In this document: in pieces, positions 12,787 through 24,745 of the stretch
How positions within the stretch are numbered: position 1 is the first letter of the stretch
Layout of the letters: every line of letters begins with the position of its first letter
Origin: Macrostomum hystrix
Lineage: Eukaryota; Platyhelminthes; Macrostomidae
NCBI GenBank assembly: GCA_950097015.1
Contig: CATNEN010000007.1
Coordinates: 9,363,001-9,427,000, forward strand
Direction: 5' to 3'
DNA: 64,000 nucleotides
Translations under genes and position numbers: made by a program
The notes under the pieces: model-generated
Database searches by the model: none
What the model was told of the DNA's origin: nothing
The model's input: only the letters and a program-made list of their open reading frames with translations

Positions 12787-13060
12787 AGAAAGGAAGGAGA
12801 AAGATAGAGAATAAACAGTGCAGTAGCACACACTAATCTAAAACATGGTAAGTTGGTGGCTGGCAGCCCCATAGCTGGCTGGCAGCCCCATAGCTGGCTG
12901 GTAGCCCCATAGCTGGCTGGCAGCTCCATAGCTGGTTGGCAGCCCCATAGCTGGCTGGTAGCCCCATAGCTGGCTGGCAGCTCCATAGCTGGTTGGCAGC
13001 CCCATAGCTGGCTGGCAGCTCCATAGCTGGTTGGCAGCCCCATAGCTAGCTGGCAGTTCA
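12726..13060. repeat. (GA)n microsatellite and 19-bp minisatellite
   Basis: A (ga)n run at about 12745-12785 is followed at 12855-13060 by about ten copies of a 19-bp unit, cagccccatagctggctgg, with c/t and a/g variants. Minus-strand reading frames across it are repeat artefacts. Confidence 0.92.
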
Positions 13061-13740
13061 GGCTAGGATTCTGATCTTTGATGTACATAGCCTCTAAAAT
13101 GTTGGCACAAACCAATCACCTCGAATAATGAATAAATTGATAGGTTGCTATTGCAGCATGAATCACATCTGAGAAGGTACTCCTAGACAGCAGATCTTTT
13201 GGTCTAGTGCTCCCTAACCCTATTATACAAGTGTTGCTTAGTTTTTTCTGATATATGAAATACTCTGATCATCAGAGCAATGTAACTTCTATATGACACA
13301 TGTACTCAGAAGCCAAGGTACACTGGACTTCTGCTCAACTTCTAGGTGAGCTGTAGACACAATGGGACACTTTCTCCATACAAAACATAAAACAATACCT
13401 TTTTAATATGTTTTATCAGAGGGGTGCAATGGCAGGAGGCACAATGTAGGTGCAGTATGGCCTATGGCCATGGCATTTTGTCATAGGTTTGTGAAAAATG
13501 ATATATTTTTTGTAGGTGAGGGTTGGCAGACTAGTAACTTGTTTTACCTACTTGGTGAAGGTGTCTGGTGAATTTTGACCTTTGGCTGCAATAGGGAGGT
13601 ATAGGCCTACTACTAACCTCTGAGAGTCTAAGAGCTAGCTAGAATATTGCTATACATTTACAGTACTAGATTTGGATTCTAGAGCACAATTAAGTAATTT
13701 TCTAGTGTCTAGCACTTTTATTAGCCTAAAGTGTAATTAT

Positions 13741-14985
13741 TGCCTCAGTTGTATCTGTATGTGTATGTATGGATTCCATGCATTTCGGTGACAGGGCTTT
13801 TCGGTACAGTGCATTTCGGTACCAGTCAGTGCTTTTCGGTACCGCTGAATTATAGTAGTAGTTTTAGTGGTAGTAGTAGATATTTTGGCACAGGTAAACA
13901 ACCTGCTAAGCCAAAATGATACAATAATTTCGATTGATGCAATACTAGAAAAATGGAACGGTGCAAATGATAGTAGTGTCTCTAAAAATAAGCACAATAG
14001 GAACAAATAATGGGATCTGATCACGGAACAAAATTAGATTTGTTTTCCCACTTGATCGCTGTCTGCAACTATATTCGCAGTACCTGGTTGTCAGCAGACA
14101 GTTTCTAGACTGCAGCAGACGTCAGCGTATTCGGCCGGGCCATTCGTTCCAACAATTGACGTCGAAGGGTACCACCGACGATTGAATGCCATAGCTGGGC
14201 GCAGCACTCTACAGTTTTACATTCTGCTAAAACTGCTCTCCTCTGAAGCGAGCACGATACCAGGGCCCCCCTCGAGCTCGTCTCGAGGGGGGCCCTGCAA
14301 CGCAGGCAGCGCGTTGCTTACCGCACAATGCAGGCTAACATACATAATGCCTGGGGACAGTTTTCTGAGGGCCTTCTGACTGTCAACCAGCTGCTGGCTA
14401 CTTGCAGCCGCTTTGTCGGAAAATAACTGATACACGTCTGGCGGTTGCCTGGATCTTCTTAGTTCCAGATCTTGTCTGGATGTATTTTAGCAATGACCTT
14501 AACAGGTGCATCTATCCCTATCGTTTTATCGTTTTCTCTTTAGAACTTCGTCCACAGATATTGCTAATCAACTTGAATTTGACGCGTACAACTTTGTGCA
14601 ACTTTGTGCATGGACAATTGACAATTTAATTGGCATTGAGTGTTGTTACTAAACAGGAAAATCTTGTAACTGTATATGTACTGGAACGTTGCAGTACATT
14701 GTATTTCAGCAATGTCTTTGTCGTTCTCGTTAAAATATTAAAATATTCTCGTTAAAATATACCGTTAAAATACGTATTCACACAAATACAAACAGGGGAG
14801 CTAGGCCCCTAGTATAGTCTTTACTCTTTAATGCTTGACTATTTAAGGCACCGCTCGAAAAGCAGGTACCCAAATGCACTGTACCGAAAATTAAGTCACC
14901 GAAAAGCACTGACTGGTACCGAAATGCACTGTACCGAAAAGCCCTGTCACCGAAATGCCTGGCACCCGTATGTATCTGTATACAC
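13741..14985. mobile_element. Candidate foldback element bounded by a perfect 61-bp inverted repeat
   Basis: Bases 13780-13840 are the exact reverse complement of 14898-14958, with 1057 bp between them. Each arm is itself built from alternating gcatttcggt and gcttttcggt blocks about 20 bp apart, and related diverged blocks continue outward to 14855. The interior encodes no protein I recognise but contains a perfect hairpin at 14261-14297. The family was not identified. Confidence 0.6.
14261..14297. repeat. Perfect 16-bp hairpin with 5-nt loop
   Basis: Left arm CAGGGCCCCCCTCGAG (14261-14276), loop ctcgt, right arm CTCGAGGGGGGCCCTG (14282-14297). All 16 pairs match, and the arms are very GC-rich within AT-richer DNA. 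Confidence 0.9.
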
Positions 14986-16934
14986 AGATTTAGCCTATCT
15001 ACAGCGACATCTGTATATAGTAATAAAAATGTAGTTCATTAGTGTAGTTGTTGTAGGTAGCAAGTAGGTAGCTACTTAAAGTTAGTCTACTTGTTGCATG
15101 TTGTTGGCAACATTTTCATCTTGGGCCTACCGGTGTCTTATGAAATATAAAGTCTTATTTAACAGGAATAAAGAGCCGCGATTATTTTTAGGATGCCTAT
15201 AAAATTTCTTGCCTTTGCCTAAGTAATATGTTTTGATTTAGGCCGAGCAATTCTTTAGTGATAAAGCCAAGTTAAAACAGACGTATGTTATATAAGTTTT
15301 ATACGCTTGACAAATATCACAAACGGTGTAACTAAACCACTAACGTCTGTTAATATTTACTTGAATAAATAAAGCTAGCAGGCTAATGCATCGAAAATTT
15401 TCGTGCTTTCAAAGAAACCAACATTTAAATTTGAAAAAAGACTGAGAACTTAGTAGGTACTGTGAAGCCTGGCCGTGCCCATAATGCCGGAACTTATAAC
15501 GAGCGTGGCCATGCTGTAATGTAGAAACTCTGCTTGATCCATTGCATTCGATGTAATAAAAATGATAGACAAAAGTAAATGTTAGATAAAAAATTTACCA
15601 TGGTGCACCTAATGGTATAAAAATCACAATACTATATATGTACGACGTCGACTGCCAAGCTATACCTGTCAATCAATTACAAAAAATGTGAAGAGATACA
15701 TGTATTTGTATTGTGGAATCTGGGTATACGAATACATTTGCAGGGCTGAAAGTTAGGACGAGCTGGTTACTAAAGTAATTTTTGCACATTTCCGTGAGAA
15801 ATAAACATTTGAAATGAACACATGAACTTCATTTCAATAATATAATCCCACCCTTAAGATCGCTTGGGAATAACTACCACGACTCGACATTATAGACAGT
15901 CTCCGTTTCCCTAATATGGAGTATTCAACTGCTTATCTACAGCAACCTGCCCCGTGTCAGCGTCTCTATATAATGTAAGTCGCAGCTTTTGGGTCATGCA
16001 GCCGAGCCCTTAAATGTATCGAATTAGAAAACAACATTCAAATGCACTCGTGATTTTTTATTGCAGGCAAATCTATGAAACGTAAATTTCGCGCCTGTTG
16101 GAGTAGAAGCAAGAGCAGCACCACTTCCTGAATCTGAACTGGTAGTTTTTTCTGAATAAAATACTGGCTAATGTAATTTATAAACTCGGTATTATATATT
16201 ACGTATTCTAAAAGTATTAAGTAAAACACGTAAATTACGTAAAGACTACAACACAGGCATGATAATACCAAGGACCACTACAGACCTGTACACTCTGTAC
16301 AGGTGTTAGAAGATCTTCTTCTAGTGGTCATTGGATAATACTTGAACTTAAATATACGCTATTAATTATGACGCGCATTGAAGTCTAGTCTATGGTACAA
16401 ACTCGCCCCATCTTCACTTCGTTCTGCCAGTTATGCTTGCCCCTTCTTTAAAGCTACACTCGTTGCCCTGCTTATTCACTCTTGAGATGGTTTGATTATT
16501 TGAAATGCTAAAATAACAAAGACTTGCAACCGGTTCTTCCTTCCCAAATACGAACTGACTCGTGTCAGATATCACAAATTACTTGCAAAAAAACTTTTGC
16601 AAGTTGCAAAAATGACATCTTCTTATTATTGATATATATTCTTGTGACTCAGCAAGACATCTATACATTGTGTCTCAAATGCAATAAATTTACGAGTACA
16701 TATTCTATAACGACCGCGTCGTCATATGAAAGTGTTCATTCATACCGCACTTAAAATATAACATATGCTTACATGAAAACATTCTTAAAATGCACTATGG
16801 TTTGCACGTGCCAGTTTACGTGTACATCTACTGAAAGAATAAGTCGGCGATGGCTGCAATACGTTAATGTACAACCGTCGGCTTCACAGAAATTGAAGTC
16901 TAGCAATGGTATTTTGATGTTAAACAAGTGATTG
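14986..16934. other. Intergenic; no gene seen
   Basis: AT-rich, with only short reading frames that have no recognisable content. Confidence 0.6.
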
Positions 16935-18201
16935 TTAAGCTGTAGCAGACCTCGACCGAAAAATCATGAGACCACAGCTTTCAGGATTGTTGCCTGGATT
17001 GCCTGATTTAGCGCACACTTCAAAGTAGACAGCAATGTACTCATTTGAGAGAGCCGTGATGCTTCGAGGAACTTTCACAGTGCCGCTTCTGCGGTCGACG
17101 AAGCTCGTGTCGTCGCGACTATGTAACCTAATAGTCAAACTGCAATTCTCAGCGCTCCCCTTGTTCGCTGCACGGCGGTTGCGCACTCGAAAAGCGTAAA
17201 TTGCGTGGTCCTTCTCGCTAATTCCAACGAGGGTCGCTCTGGACTGCTGACTGCCCGCCTGCGGCAGCGCCACCAATCCATCTAGCGTTGTAGGCCTGTA
17301 CTGCTTCTGCAGCTGCAGGATGGTAGTGAGGAGTCCACACTATGCAAGCGCTTTAAATTGTAAATTTGCGCCCACATTCATGCTGAAGGTTAACGATCAA
17401 CATTTTGTAATAATAACTACTTCTAATTCTGAAATCAAAATCGATTTTTTTATCGAGCCACACAAAGTGAAAGCAAAACACCTCTGTGTCTTTTACGCAC
17501 ACAGAAAACTAGACCCAGCTCACCGCTTCCAAAAGCTGCTCATACTTGCCGGTAAAAAGTTTTCTTGTCAGGGCCACTCTGGAAATCTTAATTGTGTGAC
17601 CGTCTTTCAGTCTGTAGCAGACACCGCACGGCTGCGCGTCCTCTATCAGCTGGCTGCCAATGAAGATGGAGTTGGCGAAGACACAGAGGCCGGCCGGAGT
17701 GATGGTGTAAGCAATCTCCAGCTTGCGGCTGCGATGGAACTCCATGTAGGGCATGCACAACACGCAGCACTTGTCAGTGTCGCTGATGAAGAAACTGTCG
17801 CTAGCGCTGTCGAAGGCGACCCCGCCGATGTTGCCACAGTCCAGCTTGGTGCGGTAGACAAGCTGGCCTGTGCAGTGCCGCACCATGCTCAGGAAACTGC
17901 CGTGGCAGCACAGCATCATATTGTACGGCGTGAACACGATATGCGTTGCCGGCACCTGCAAGTAGCGAAACACGTCGCTAAAGCCAACTCTGGTGGACTG
18001 GTTTCCGTCTACGGTGCCAGAGGGCAGGTTGCTTTGACGGAACCGAAGGCCCTCTTCTCCTGCGACCTCAACTAGCAGGTTGTACTTGGCGTCGAACGCG
18101 ATGGACGCACACTTTTGCATTGTTTGCTCGGAGACCTGGTGCAGCGAGTTTGGCGCCCCCAGTGTGAAGGCGCTGCTCGAGCCGCCGCCGCCAGTCGCCA
18201 T
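16935..18201 (-). CDS. Unrecognised two-exon protein, possible beta-propeller (NHL-like)
   Basis: Exon 1 is 18201-17524, with donor GAAGCG then GTGAGC. Exon 2 is 17312-16935, with acceptor TCCTGCAG; a second CAG six bases on gives the alternative start 17306 in the same frame. The joined product is about 351 aa. I do not recognise a family. The protein has successive beta-rich segments with repeated patterns such as ASIAFDAKYNLL, THIVFTPYNMML, GGVAFDSASDSFFI and AGLCVFANSIFI, each spaced about 45-50 residues. That is what a WD/NHL-type propeller looks like, so the fold is an inference. The start used is MATGGGGSSS. An in-frame ATG at 18330 would add a hydrophobic leader resembling a signal peptide (FAFALYIAFCVTN), but that part is AT-rich and may be 5' untranslated sequence. 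Confidence 0.65.
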
Positions 18202-18851
18202 GTCCAGTTTGTGGGTCAGTAGATTTGCGCTTGTGCAAGAAATATTGGTTACACAAAAGGCAATATACAAGGCAAAGGCAAAGCGAAAATAAATAGAAAA
18301 AGCCAAGAATTTGAGCTGAGGTCGAGCCATAGAAACCTTTGTGCGATTCCCGCAGCGAGTTCTCATTATCGTTCGAGATGGAAGAGAAGCAGATTTTTTG
18401 TTTATTTTATTTTCTAGCATGTTTACATGTTACATGTAGCGTTAAAGGCAAATAACATAGTTTACTAAAAATATATATTAATGCGGCAGTATTTAACTCG
18501 CTTCTGTGGCAAAAACACTGGGTTTTCGATGAACGAACGATTTCTCTTGGAGTGACCAATCTAGGTAATATAGAATCTGTGGCCACTGCAGCGCATGCGT
18601 TCTGCCACTTGGTGTTAAATTGAGTGCTCGCAGTGTTTATTTGGATGCAAAAAGAATATTAGCGGAGCACGACAGCTGTCTCCATCGGTGTTGTATGATT
18701 ATGGGCCACTGTACTAGACAGTTAAATCGTGCAACAATAATTCAGTCGAAGCGTGCAGCAATCAATCTTTGGAGCACGCTCAAAATGTCTATGGCCCAAA
18801 GTTAGGAAAGAGTTGTAGCAAGTATAGCAAGTGCAACAACAATCGACCTTC
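18202..18851. other. Upstream/intergenic; no gene seen
   Basis: Contains the possible extended N-terminus of the gene to the left (to 18330). Otherwise it shows only short frames. Confidence 0.5.
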
Positions 18852-18961
18852 ATGTATCCCCCACTTGCCCGCCAACATTGTCTATGTCGTAACGCGTTTC
18901 GTTTATTTGCCCTAGGGCAATAAATCATTTATTTCCCGCGCCCCCGCGCGAAACAGAACTT

Positions 18962-19531
18962 TTACCACAGACATAAGTCACACCCGTCTGGGGAAATAAA
19001 CAAAGAAAGTGCAAAACGAGAACGCTCGGAACCAAACACACCCTCCGTCCAGCAGTCATCTTCGATGGGCTTTGACACCGGGTCAGACTTCTTGAGCCCG
19101 ACGCCCTTGCCCTCAGCAGTTGATAGCTTCATAGCAGCGTCCAACGCTCTTCTGCACTCGGCAAACTCGACATTCGTCCAGAGGCACCAGTCCTTGCGAT
19201 GCACGTTGCGCATTTGGTATTGTAGCATTGAGAAGAAGTCCTTCAGGGTACCAGCCGAGTACCGTTCGTTCCGTTTTGTCCGGACCTCCAGGATAAACAA
19301 CTTCAGGAGAAAGTTCAGGTCCGTCTTGTCAAACTCATCCATGTCCTTGATAACCATGATGGATGGTCCACCATTCGTCGCCCATTCTTGCTTCTTAAAC
19401 GCGTGCCATTCATTGAAAGTAGACAGCATCCACTCGCATTTCTTTACGGTGTTCGGAGGGACCGTGCCGCCAATCATGGCCTCCGCCTCGGCCTCAGTCA
19501 AGCTTTCAAATCGAGGGCTAGACATATACAA
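18962..19531 (-). pseudogene. Truncated Crypton / KIAA1958-like (DUF3504-type) recombinase N-terminal domain
   Basis: The 189-residue frame has the layout of the N-terminal SAM-like core domain shared by Crypton tyrosine recombinases and the domesticated KIAA1958/ZMYM proteins. It opens with a leader and TVKKCEWMLSTFNEW, followed by LNFLLKLFILEVRTK, YSAGTLKDFFSMLQYQMRN, ECRRALDAAMKLSTAEGKG and KSDPVSKPIEDDCWTEGVFG. The similarity stops at GVFG, about where the catalytic domain should begin; the last 20 residues look unrelated and the frame then closes. The R..H-R-Y catalytic residues are therefore absent. It is probably a transposon remnant, less likely one exon of a domesticated gene. 16-bp inverted repeats flank it (18852-18867, 19682-19697). 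Confidence 0.6.
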
Positions 19532-19699
19532 GCGTCTGCTATTCTGTCCTGTTCTGTCTTTTTCGCATAAAGGCTGTCTTTTTTAGCGTCTACCCTCCTC
19601 TCGGATTTTGATTTTCACCATAGACTACAGACAGAGCGTAGCAAGAAACAGAATACTTAAAGTGCAATGAAAGTCGGCAGCCAAGTGGGGGATACATAC

Positions 19700-19832
19700 C
19701 ATCTCTCCCACTTATTTCGGCTGTCTAGGGTGCAAAGGCACTCGGCGCGAATTTCATTGACCTCGGCTTCGCCTCGGTCAATAAATTTGCGCCTCGAGCC
19801 TTTACACCCTGGCAGCCGAAATAAGTGGGAAA
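19700..19832. mobile_element. Foldback MITE-like imperfect palindrome
   Basis: The left side, cccacttatttcggctg followed by a gtgcaaaggc-type block, pairs with the right side, gcctttacaccctggcag followed by ccgaaataagtggg. The two meet at tcggcttcgcctcggtcaa. Nearly all of the 130 bp is in one imperfect hairpin, as expected of a foldback element. Confidence 0.75.
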
Positions 19833-20743
19833 GATTATACATTTATAAACAGCGAAATGTTCATTCATAATGTCCAAAATCCTGATGAAAACTCCGAAAC
19901 CGATTTCTCTAAAGCTTTCTCTGGGAATAATTCTCAGATTTTGAAACGTTAATTCGGGTTACGCATAAAATAAGTTTTCGTTAAACGTGTCTTTGGTGCG
20001 CCAGCAATTGTCCAGTGACCTCAAGTCTATTGTTTGAGCATCGCTAGTGAGATGTGCGTCGACTATAGTGGCAGGTACAATTACTCGCTAAGACGGCTTT
20101 ACCAGAACTGCCAGCGTGGAAGAGCTTTTGCATGTGTATTTTTGACACGAAACGCATCTGTGTTTCAATTCTAATTTTTAGCGATAAAATTTGAAGCTTG
20201 TCCGCATATGTATCGAGTTTTCGACAAGCAATATTGTTTTGTTGTTTTCACTTTAATGCAATGGAAATGTATTCGTATAGTGAAAAATTATCTTGTATTT
20301 ATTATATTCATCAGTTGAATACCTGATTTTTGCTTCAACTTCCAACTGTTGTCTTGACAACAGTTTTCTTGCAAAAAATTGGCTGCTAGTATTCTTTTAT
20401 AATTTTCGTTTTCGATAAAAACAAAAAGCACTGAAAATATGGCACCAAATTCCAATTGTGCGATGGCCTAGCAACAGTAGGCAACATTTACAATTAATCA
20501 GTTATTTTCCGTGCACGAGCCATCACATAACCATATTGAGACAGCAGCAATTAAAATACGTCTTTACAGGGCAAAGAAAACGAAACTATTTTGAAAATCT
20601 GATGACACATACAAATTTTTGTTTTAAGCAAATATTAAGCAAATATTATATTAAAAATCGTTAAAAAATTCGAACCGATTCTTGCACGTGTCTATCAGAA
20701 GTAAGGAGAAAACACGATTCCTACTTTACGCTTCATTGCTCCA
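19833..20743. other. Intergenic, 3' of the P450 gene
   Basis: AT-rich, no gene seen. It includes the 3' untranslated region of the P450 gene, but no convincing AATAAA lies close to the stop codon. Confidence 0.55.
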
Positions 20744-22255
20744 TCAGCGGCGCTGAAAGACCAGACGGTGCTCGCCGGGCTTGCGCAATATCCCCAGTGA
20801 TCCTTTCATAATCTCGGCCTCTCTGCCAGCGAACTCCGGGTCAAGAGAGACTCGGAAGCGCTGCATGATGGCGGCGAACATGAGGAACACTTCCATACGG
20901 GCCAGGCCTTCGCCAGCGCAAGCTCGACGACCAATTAAGAAGGGAACATTTTTGCCAGTGCCTGTAAACGCTCCCTTTTCGTCAAGGAAATGTTCAGGAT
21001 AAAATTCGTTCGGCTTAGACCAGATTCGAGCATCGTGGTTTGAGGAGTACACACTCGGCATGATAATTGTGTCCTTCGGGATACGGAATCCGTGGAAAAC
21101 GGCGTCACTTTTTGCGCGATGAAAGACGCCCAGGGCAGCAAGCGAAAGAAATCGATAGGCCTCCTCGATCACTGCACTCGTGAAGTGCAGCTTCGGCTTG
21201 TCTGATGTCTGAGTTCGTCTGTCCATGCCGACTTCGCGATCCAGCTCGCTCTGAACCTTCTTCTGGATCTCGGGGTGCACCGACATCAGAATGAAGAGCC
21301 ACTCTAGTGACCGCGCTGTCGTGTCCGTTCCAGCGAGAAAGAATTCAAGAACGACGCGCACAATTTGAAGCTCCCTGAATGATTCGAAGTCGCCTCGCTT
21401 CTCAGCCTTCCGCTTCTCAAGAATGTAAACATCGCAGAGACACTCGGGCTCCATCGAGTCGTCGACAATTATTTTCTCGCGAATCTGGATCTGTTCGCGA
21501 ATGAAGGCATGCAGTTTTAACATGAGATCAGTGAAGTAGTTTGTCGAAGGCATCAGCCGTACCAGCAGACTCATCCAAGGGAAAAACAAAGGAAGATTGA
21601 GAGTAATTGGTGTGTTAAAAAAAGTCTTTATTGTTTCGTTAAAGAACTGAAACTCCTTCTCTTCTTTCTTGAACCGCCGGTTCAACGTGAGCTGAGCGAT
21701 CACTCCGTTTGTGGCTTCGGTGAACGCGTCCAGAACTCGCAGGCTCTGCTTGTCCTCGATGGACTTCTCCAAGAGCTGGAAGATGATGTCGAGCTGCACG
21801 TCGACCATCTCGGCAGATCGCGTGCGAGCGAATCCGAAGTCTCTTAAACTCTTGAGAGCGAGCCGTCGCTGGCGACTCCACGATTCTCCCTCCGAGAGAA
21901 AGATCCCACAGCCCTCGATCAGACGTACAAGAAAAGGTGCTTGCGGTCGGCCGGTGAAGTTGTCATCGTTGAGCATCTCTTTGATCAGATCGTAGTTGCA
22001 AACTGCCACAATGAGCTCTGACCCCATTCGGAATGAGTAGATATCTCCGTACTTCTTCGACATTTGTTCAATGCTGAGGTGCATTTGTTCGGGATTCAGC
22101 CATGGGAATCGACCGACAATGGGCAATCCGACGGGTCCAGGAGGCAGGTCTCTCGACCGATACCACTGATAGGCTCCGTAGCAGCCGAGCAGGGCCACCG
22201 GGATTCCGATGCCGAGAGCAGTCTTGTTGTTCACTGAGGACAGTAGATTCGCCAT
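20744..22255 (-). CDS. Cytochrome P450, CYP2-type (clan 2), intronless
   Basis: A complete 503-residue microsomal P450 in one exon, with ATG at 22255 and TGA at 20744. In order it has an N-terminal membrane anchor (about residues 12-32) followed by the proline hinge LPPGPVGLPIVG. The C-helix WSRQRR follows, then the I-helix oxygen-binding motif FFLAGTDTT (about residue 310) and the K-helix EAYR (ExxR). The PERF region is PNEFYPEHF, and the heme loop FLIGRRACAGEG has the thiolate cysteine at 446. Length and all catalytic motifs are normal, so it should be an active haem monooxygenase at the ER; the substrate cannot be told. Lack of introns is unusual beside its intron-rich neighbours and may mean an origin by retroposition. 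A decayed relative lies 2.6 kb away in opposite orientation. Confidence 0.94.
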   Translation of the reverse strand: MANLLSSVNNKTALGIGIPVALLGCYGAYQWYRSRDLPPGPVGLPIVGRFPWLNPEQMHLSIEQMSKKYGDIYSFRMGSELIVAVCNYDLIKEMLNDDNFTGRPQAPFLVRLIEGCGIFLSEGESWSRQRRLALKSLRDFGFARTRSAEMVDVQLDIIFQLLEKSIEDKQSLRVLDAFTEATNGVIAQLTLNRRFKKEEKEFQFFNETIKTFFNTPITLNLPLFFPWMSLLVRLMPSTNYFTDLMLKLHAFIREQIQIREKIIVDDSMEPECLCDVYILEKRKAEKRGDFESFRELQIVRVVLEFFLAGTDTTARSLEWLFILMSVHPEIQKKVQSELDREVGMDRRTQTSDKPKLHFTSAVIEEAYRFLSLAALGVFHRAKSDAVFHGFRIPKDTIIMPSVYSSNHDARIWSKPNEFYPEHFLDEKGAFTGTGKNVPFLIGRRACAGEGLARMEVFLMFAAIMQRFRVSLDPEFAGREAEIMKGSLGILRKPGEHRLVFQRR

Positions 22256-22350
22256 CGAATTGAATTTAGTCGAATCTGACTATTGTGGCGCGTGCGTTTG
22301 TTTCCTGTTTGCTGATTTCGATGCTGCTTTTCTTGTATCTAGCACCACCA

Positions 22351-22358
22351 GTTATATA
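22351..22358 (-). promoter_or_regulatory. Possible TATA box of the P450 gene
   Basis: TATATAAC on the minus strand about 95 bp upstream of the ATG. A second TATAAAA-like site lies about 15 bp further upstream. Position and sequence fit a core promoter, but nothing else supports it. Confidence 0.35.
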
Positions 22359-23828
22359 GCGCACATTTTATATAAAAATGTTCTGGTTGAGAGAGGCGCG
22401 CTAGGATTGGAGTTGTGCTTGCTGCGTGCATTTGCCAGTAGCCTCGAGTGCAGCTCTCCTGCTTGCTATCTATTGTAGTTGCCCTCTCTTCTCGGCCTTA
22501 TTTCTGGTCTCCTTTCTTTTTCGATTAGAAGCGCTGACTTGAAATGCTGAGAGCACCTGCCGACTGGTCAAAGCAATCTTGAGGCAGACTCAATTTATTG
22601 TCACGAGGGGCTAAAAGTTGGTTGCCAGGTACTCTGAATATCGATTTGCGTGATTGGTCGAATTTCCCGAACCTTCTTTAGTGCAGAGTCCAGAGTCCTT
22701 TGCCATGCGTCTCTGACCTAGGAGGCAACGACCGGTCATTGTCGAGGAAGACTATGAGTAGTTTTTGCTTTTTGAATTCCTTCGTGCAACAAATAAAATT
22801 GAGACCGACTAAAAGACATGGTTTTTTAATTAGCTTTGTCGATCAATATTGATAAAAATTATCAGCTGCTGTCCTATCTATATGCCACTTGTGAAAGTGT
22901 TCTTGTGGTTCCAGGAAATATTGCACTGCCAAGTTTCAAAGGCTTTACTGCATTCTTGGTTCCTGGCTAAACTGAATAATTGCCGTGCTTTTGGCTCAAT
23001 ATTTCAGCAAAAATATTGGGATTGGGGCCTTTTTGTGAGGCTGTGGACGAGCTGCCAGCAGTGCTGCTCATAGTTGAGTAGAGCCACCACTGTTAAAAGT
23101 AATTGATTTTCTTCCTGATGCATTATTGCCAGATTGTGATTTAGAAATACTTCGTACCATAGTCTCTATCAATGAAAGACAATTCTCTATGTCTTAAGCA
23201 GATAATGCAACAGTCGTAGATAAAGTAGCAGATAAGTCGTAGATAAAGTAGCAGATAATGCTGGGCTCTGGTTATGTAAGACGACTCAAATGAAAATCAA
23301 GCCTTCGCATGCTAATAGTTGTAACTTGCCAACGTTGACCTTCTCATGCAGCTTGACTCGAAAACCCCAAGGCTTACTGAGACCAGACAGCGGACGGCTG
23401 ATGTTTACTCAATTCTAAGATAAGCAAATCGAGTGCATTTTCTGTGGCTAGCATCTGGCCGTACACCTATGCACGACAGGCCCAAATTATGCTCATCGTT
23501 TTAGCTGCGTGGCGGCCGCAGAAGAGATAAAAATAAAACTGCAGTTTGGGTTTTGCTTGTCTCAGCTTGACACGAGGCCAGGCTGGCTCTGCCTGTGTCT
23601 AATCTGCCAGAGTGGCACCGGAGTGGGGTTGTCGAGTGTGTTTTGAAACTCTGCACCTTACACCACAGAACACCACAGAACTTAAGGTAAGTTCTGTGCC
23701 TTACACTAGTAAATAGTAAAAATAGTGTTCATAGAAAAAAGCCGTAATCAATCAGGTATGACTACTACGGCTACTCAATCAGCTACTACGAGCGTACGTA
23801 GTATACATATATAGAGAGACGCAAAAAG
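22359..23828. other. Intergenic; no gene seen
   Basis: AT-rich, with no supported gene. A short plus-strand frame at 22849-23073 has no recognisable content. Confidence 0.55.
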
Positions 23829-24745
23829 TTAGTTAGCTTTTGCGCGCACGCGCTCGCAGAACAGTTGGGAGGGGCAGGCCATGGCGGACTGGGGATCAAG
23901 TCCGATGGCCTGCAAGTCAGCCATCAGTGTGGCATTCAGCGTCACGGTTCTTCCTTGGCCGCGGCGCAGCCGCTCGGTCGGCTGGTGCAGGAGGACCAGC
24001 GCAAGCGGGTTTCGCTCGCCGCGACCGTGACTCCTCAGACAGTGGCCCAGCAGCATCTGGCGGCGCCGGCGCAGGGTGACGCTCAGGGCCGGGACGCCGG
24101 CGCGAACCATCAGATCTCTGGACGGCAGCCTCTCCGGGTAGTGCACGCCCAGGGCGTGGCGCAGCAGGGACCTGTACAGCGCGTCCAGGGCCGCGTTGCG
24201 GTCATCGGCACTGCTTCCATGCCGTACAGTAGGATAGGCTCAACGGCAGCGCGGAAGAGGCGCACCTTCAGGCTGTCTCTTGCAGCAGAGTTGAAGACGT
24301 TCCTGAGAAGGTGCACCGCGCGCCAGGCCTGATTCCTCCTGTCGGAGACGATGGAGTCGGGACTCATCCCCAGGGAGCCGAGGTACCGAAAGTCCTCGCA
24401 CACCGCGATGGCATCTCCGTTGGGCAGATCTAGTGCCGGGGTGGTGTCAGTGCCCACGTGCAGCACTTCTGTCTTCAGTGCGTTGATCATCAGTCCAACC
24501 CGAGCGCCCTCCTCGCAGAGTCTTAAGAGAGCACGTTGGGCAGCAGCTGGATCGCGACAGAGGAGTGCGATGTCGTCGGCATACGCAAGAGCCGGTAGCG
24601 GGACTGCAGGGTGTCGGGAGCTTCGACGTGGGCTAGCATATAGCCGTCGTCATCTAGGAGAGACCGGCGCAGCACGTAGTCCACGACCATGATGAAAAGC
24701 AGAGGAGCCAGCGTGTCGCCCTGAAGGACGCCCTGAAGTACCTGA
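23829..24745 (-). pseudogene. Non-LTR retrotransposon reverse transcriptase fragment, frameshifted
   Basis: Read on the minus strand, the sequence begins inside the RT fingers/palm with GVLQGDTLAPLLFIMVVDY. After a frame change it continues with the catalytic LAYADDIALL motif and NALKTEVLHVGTD. The thumb-like region (YLGSLGMSPDSIVSDRRNQAW, FRAAVEPILLYGMEAV) follows. After another frame change comes a C-terminal segment, RRRRQMLLGHCLRSHGRGERNP, typical of the region after RT in these elements. At least two frameshifts and 5' truncation make it non-functional. The exact clade is not assigned. Confidence 0.85.

Noticed and set aside
22849-23073. Small plus-strand ORF of 74 aa
   Set aside because: No recognisable domain, AT-rich composition, and no splice or similarity support.
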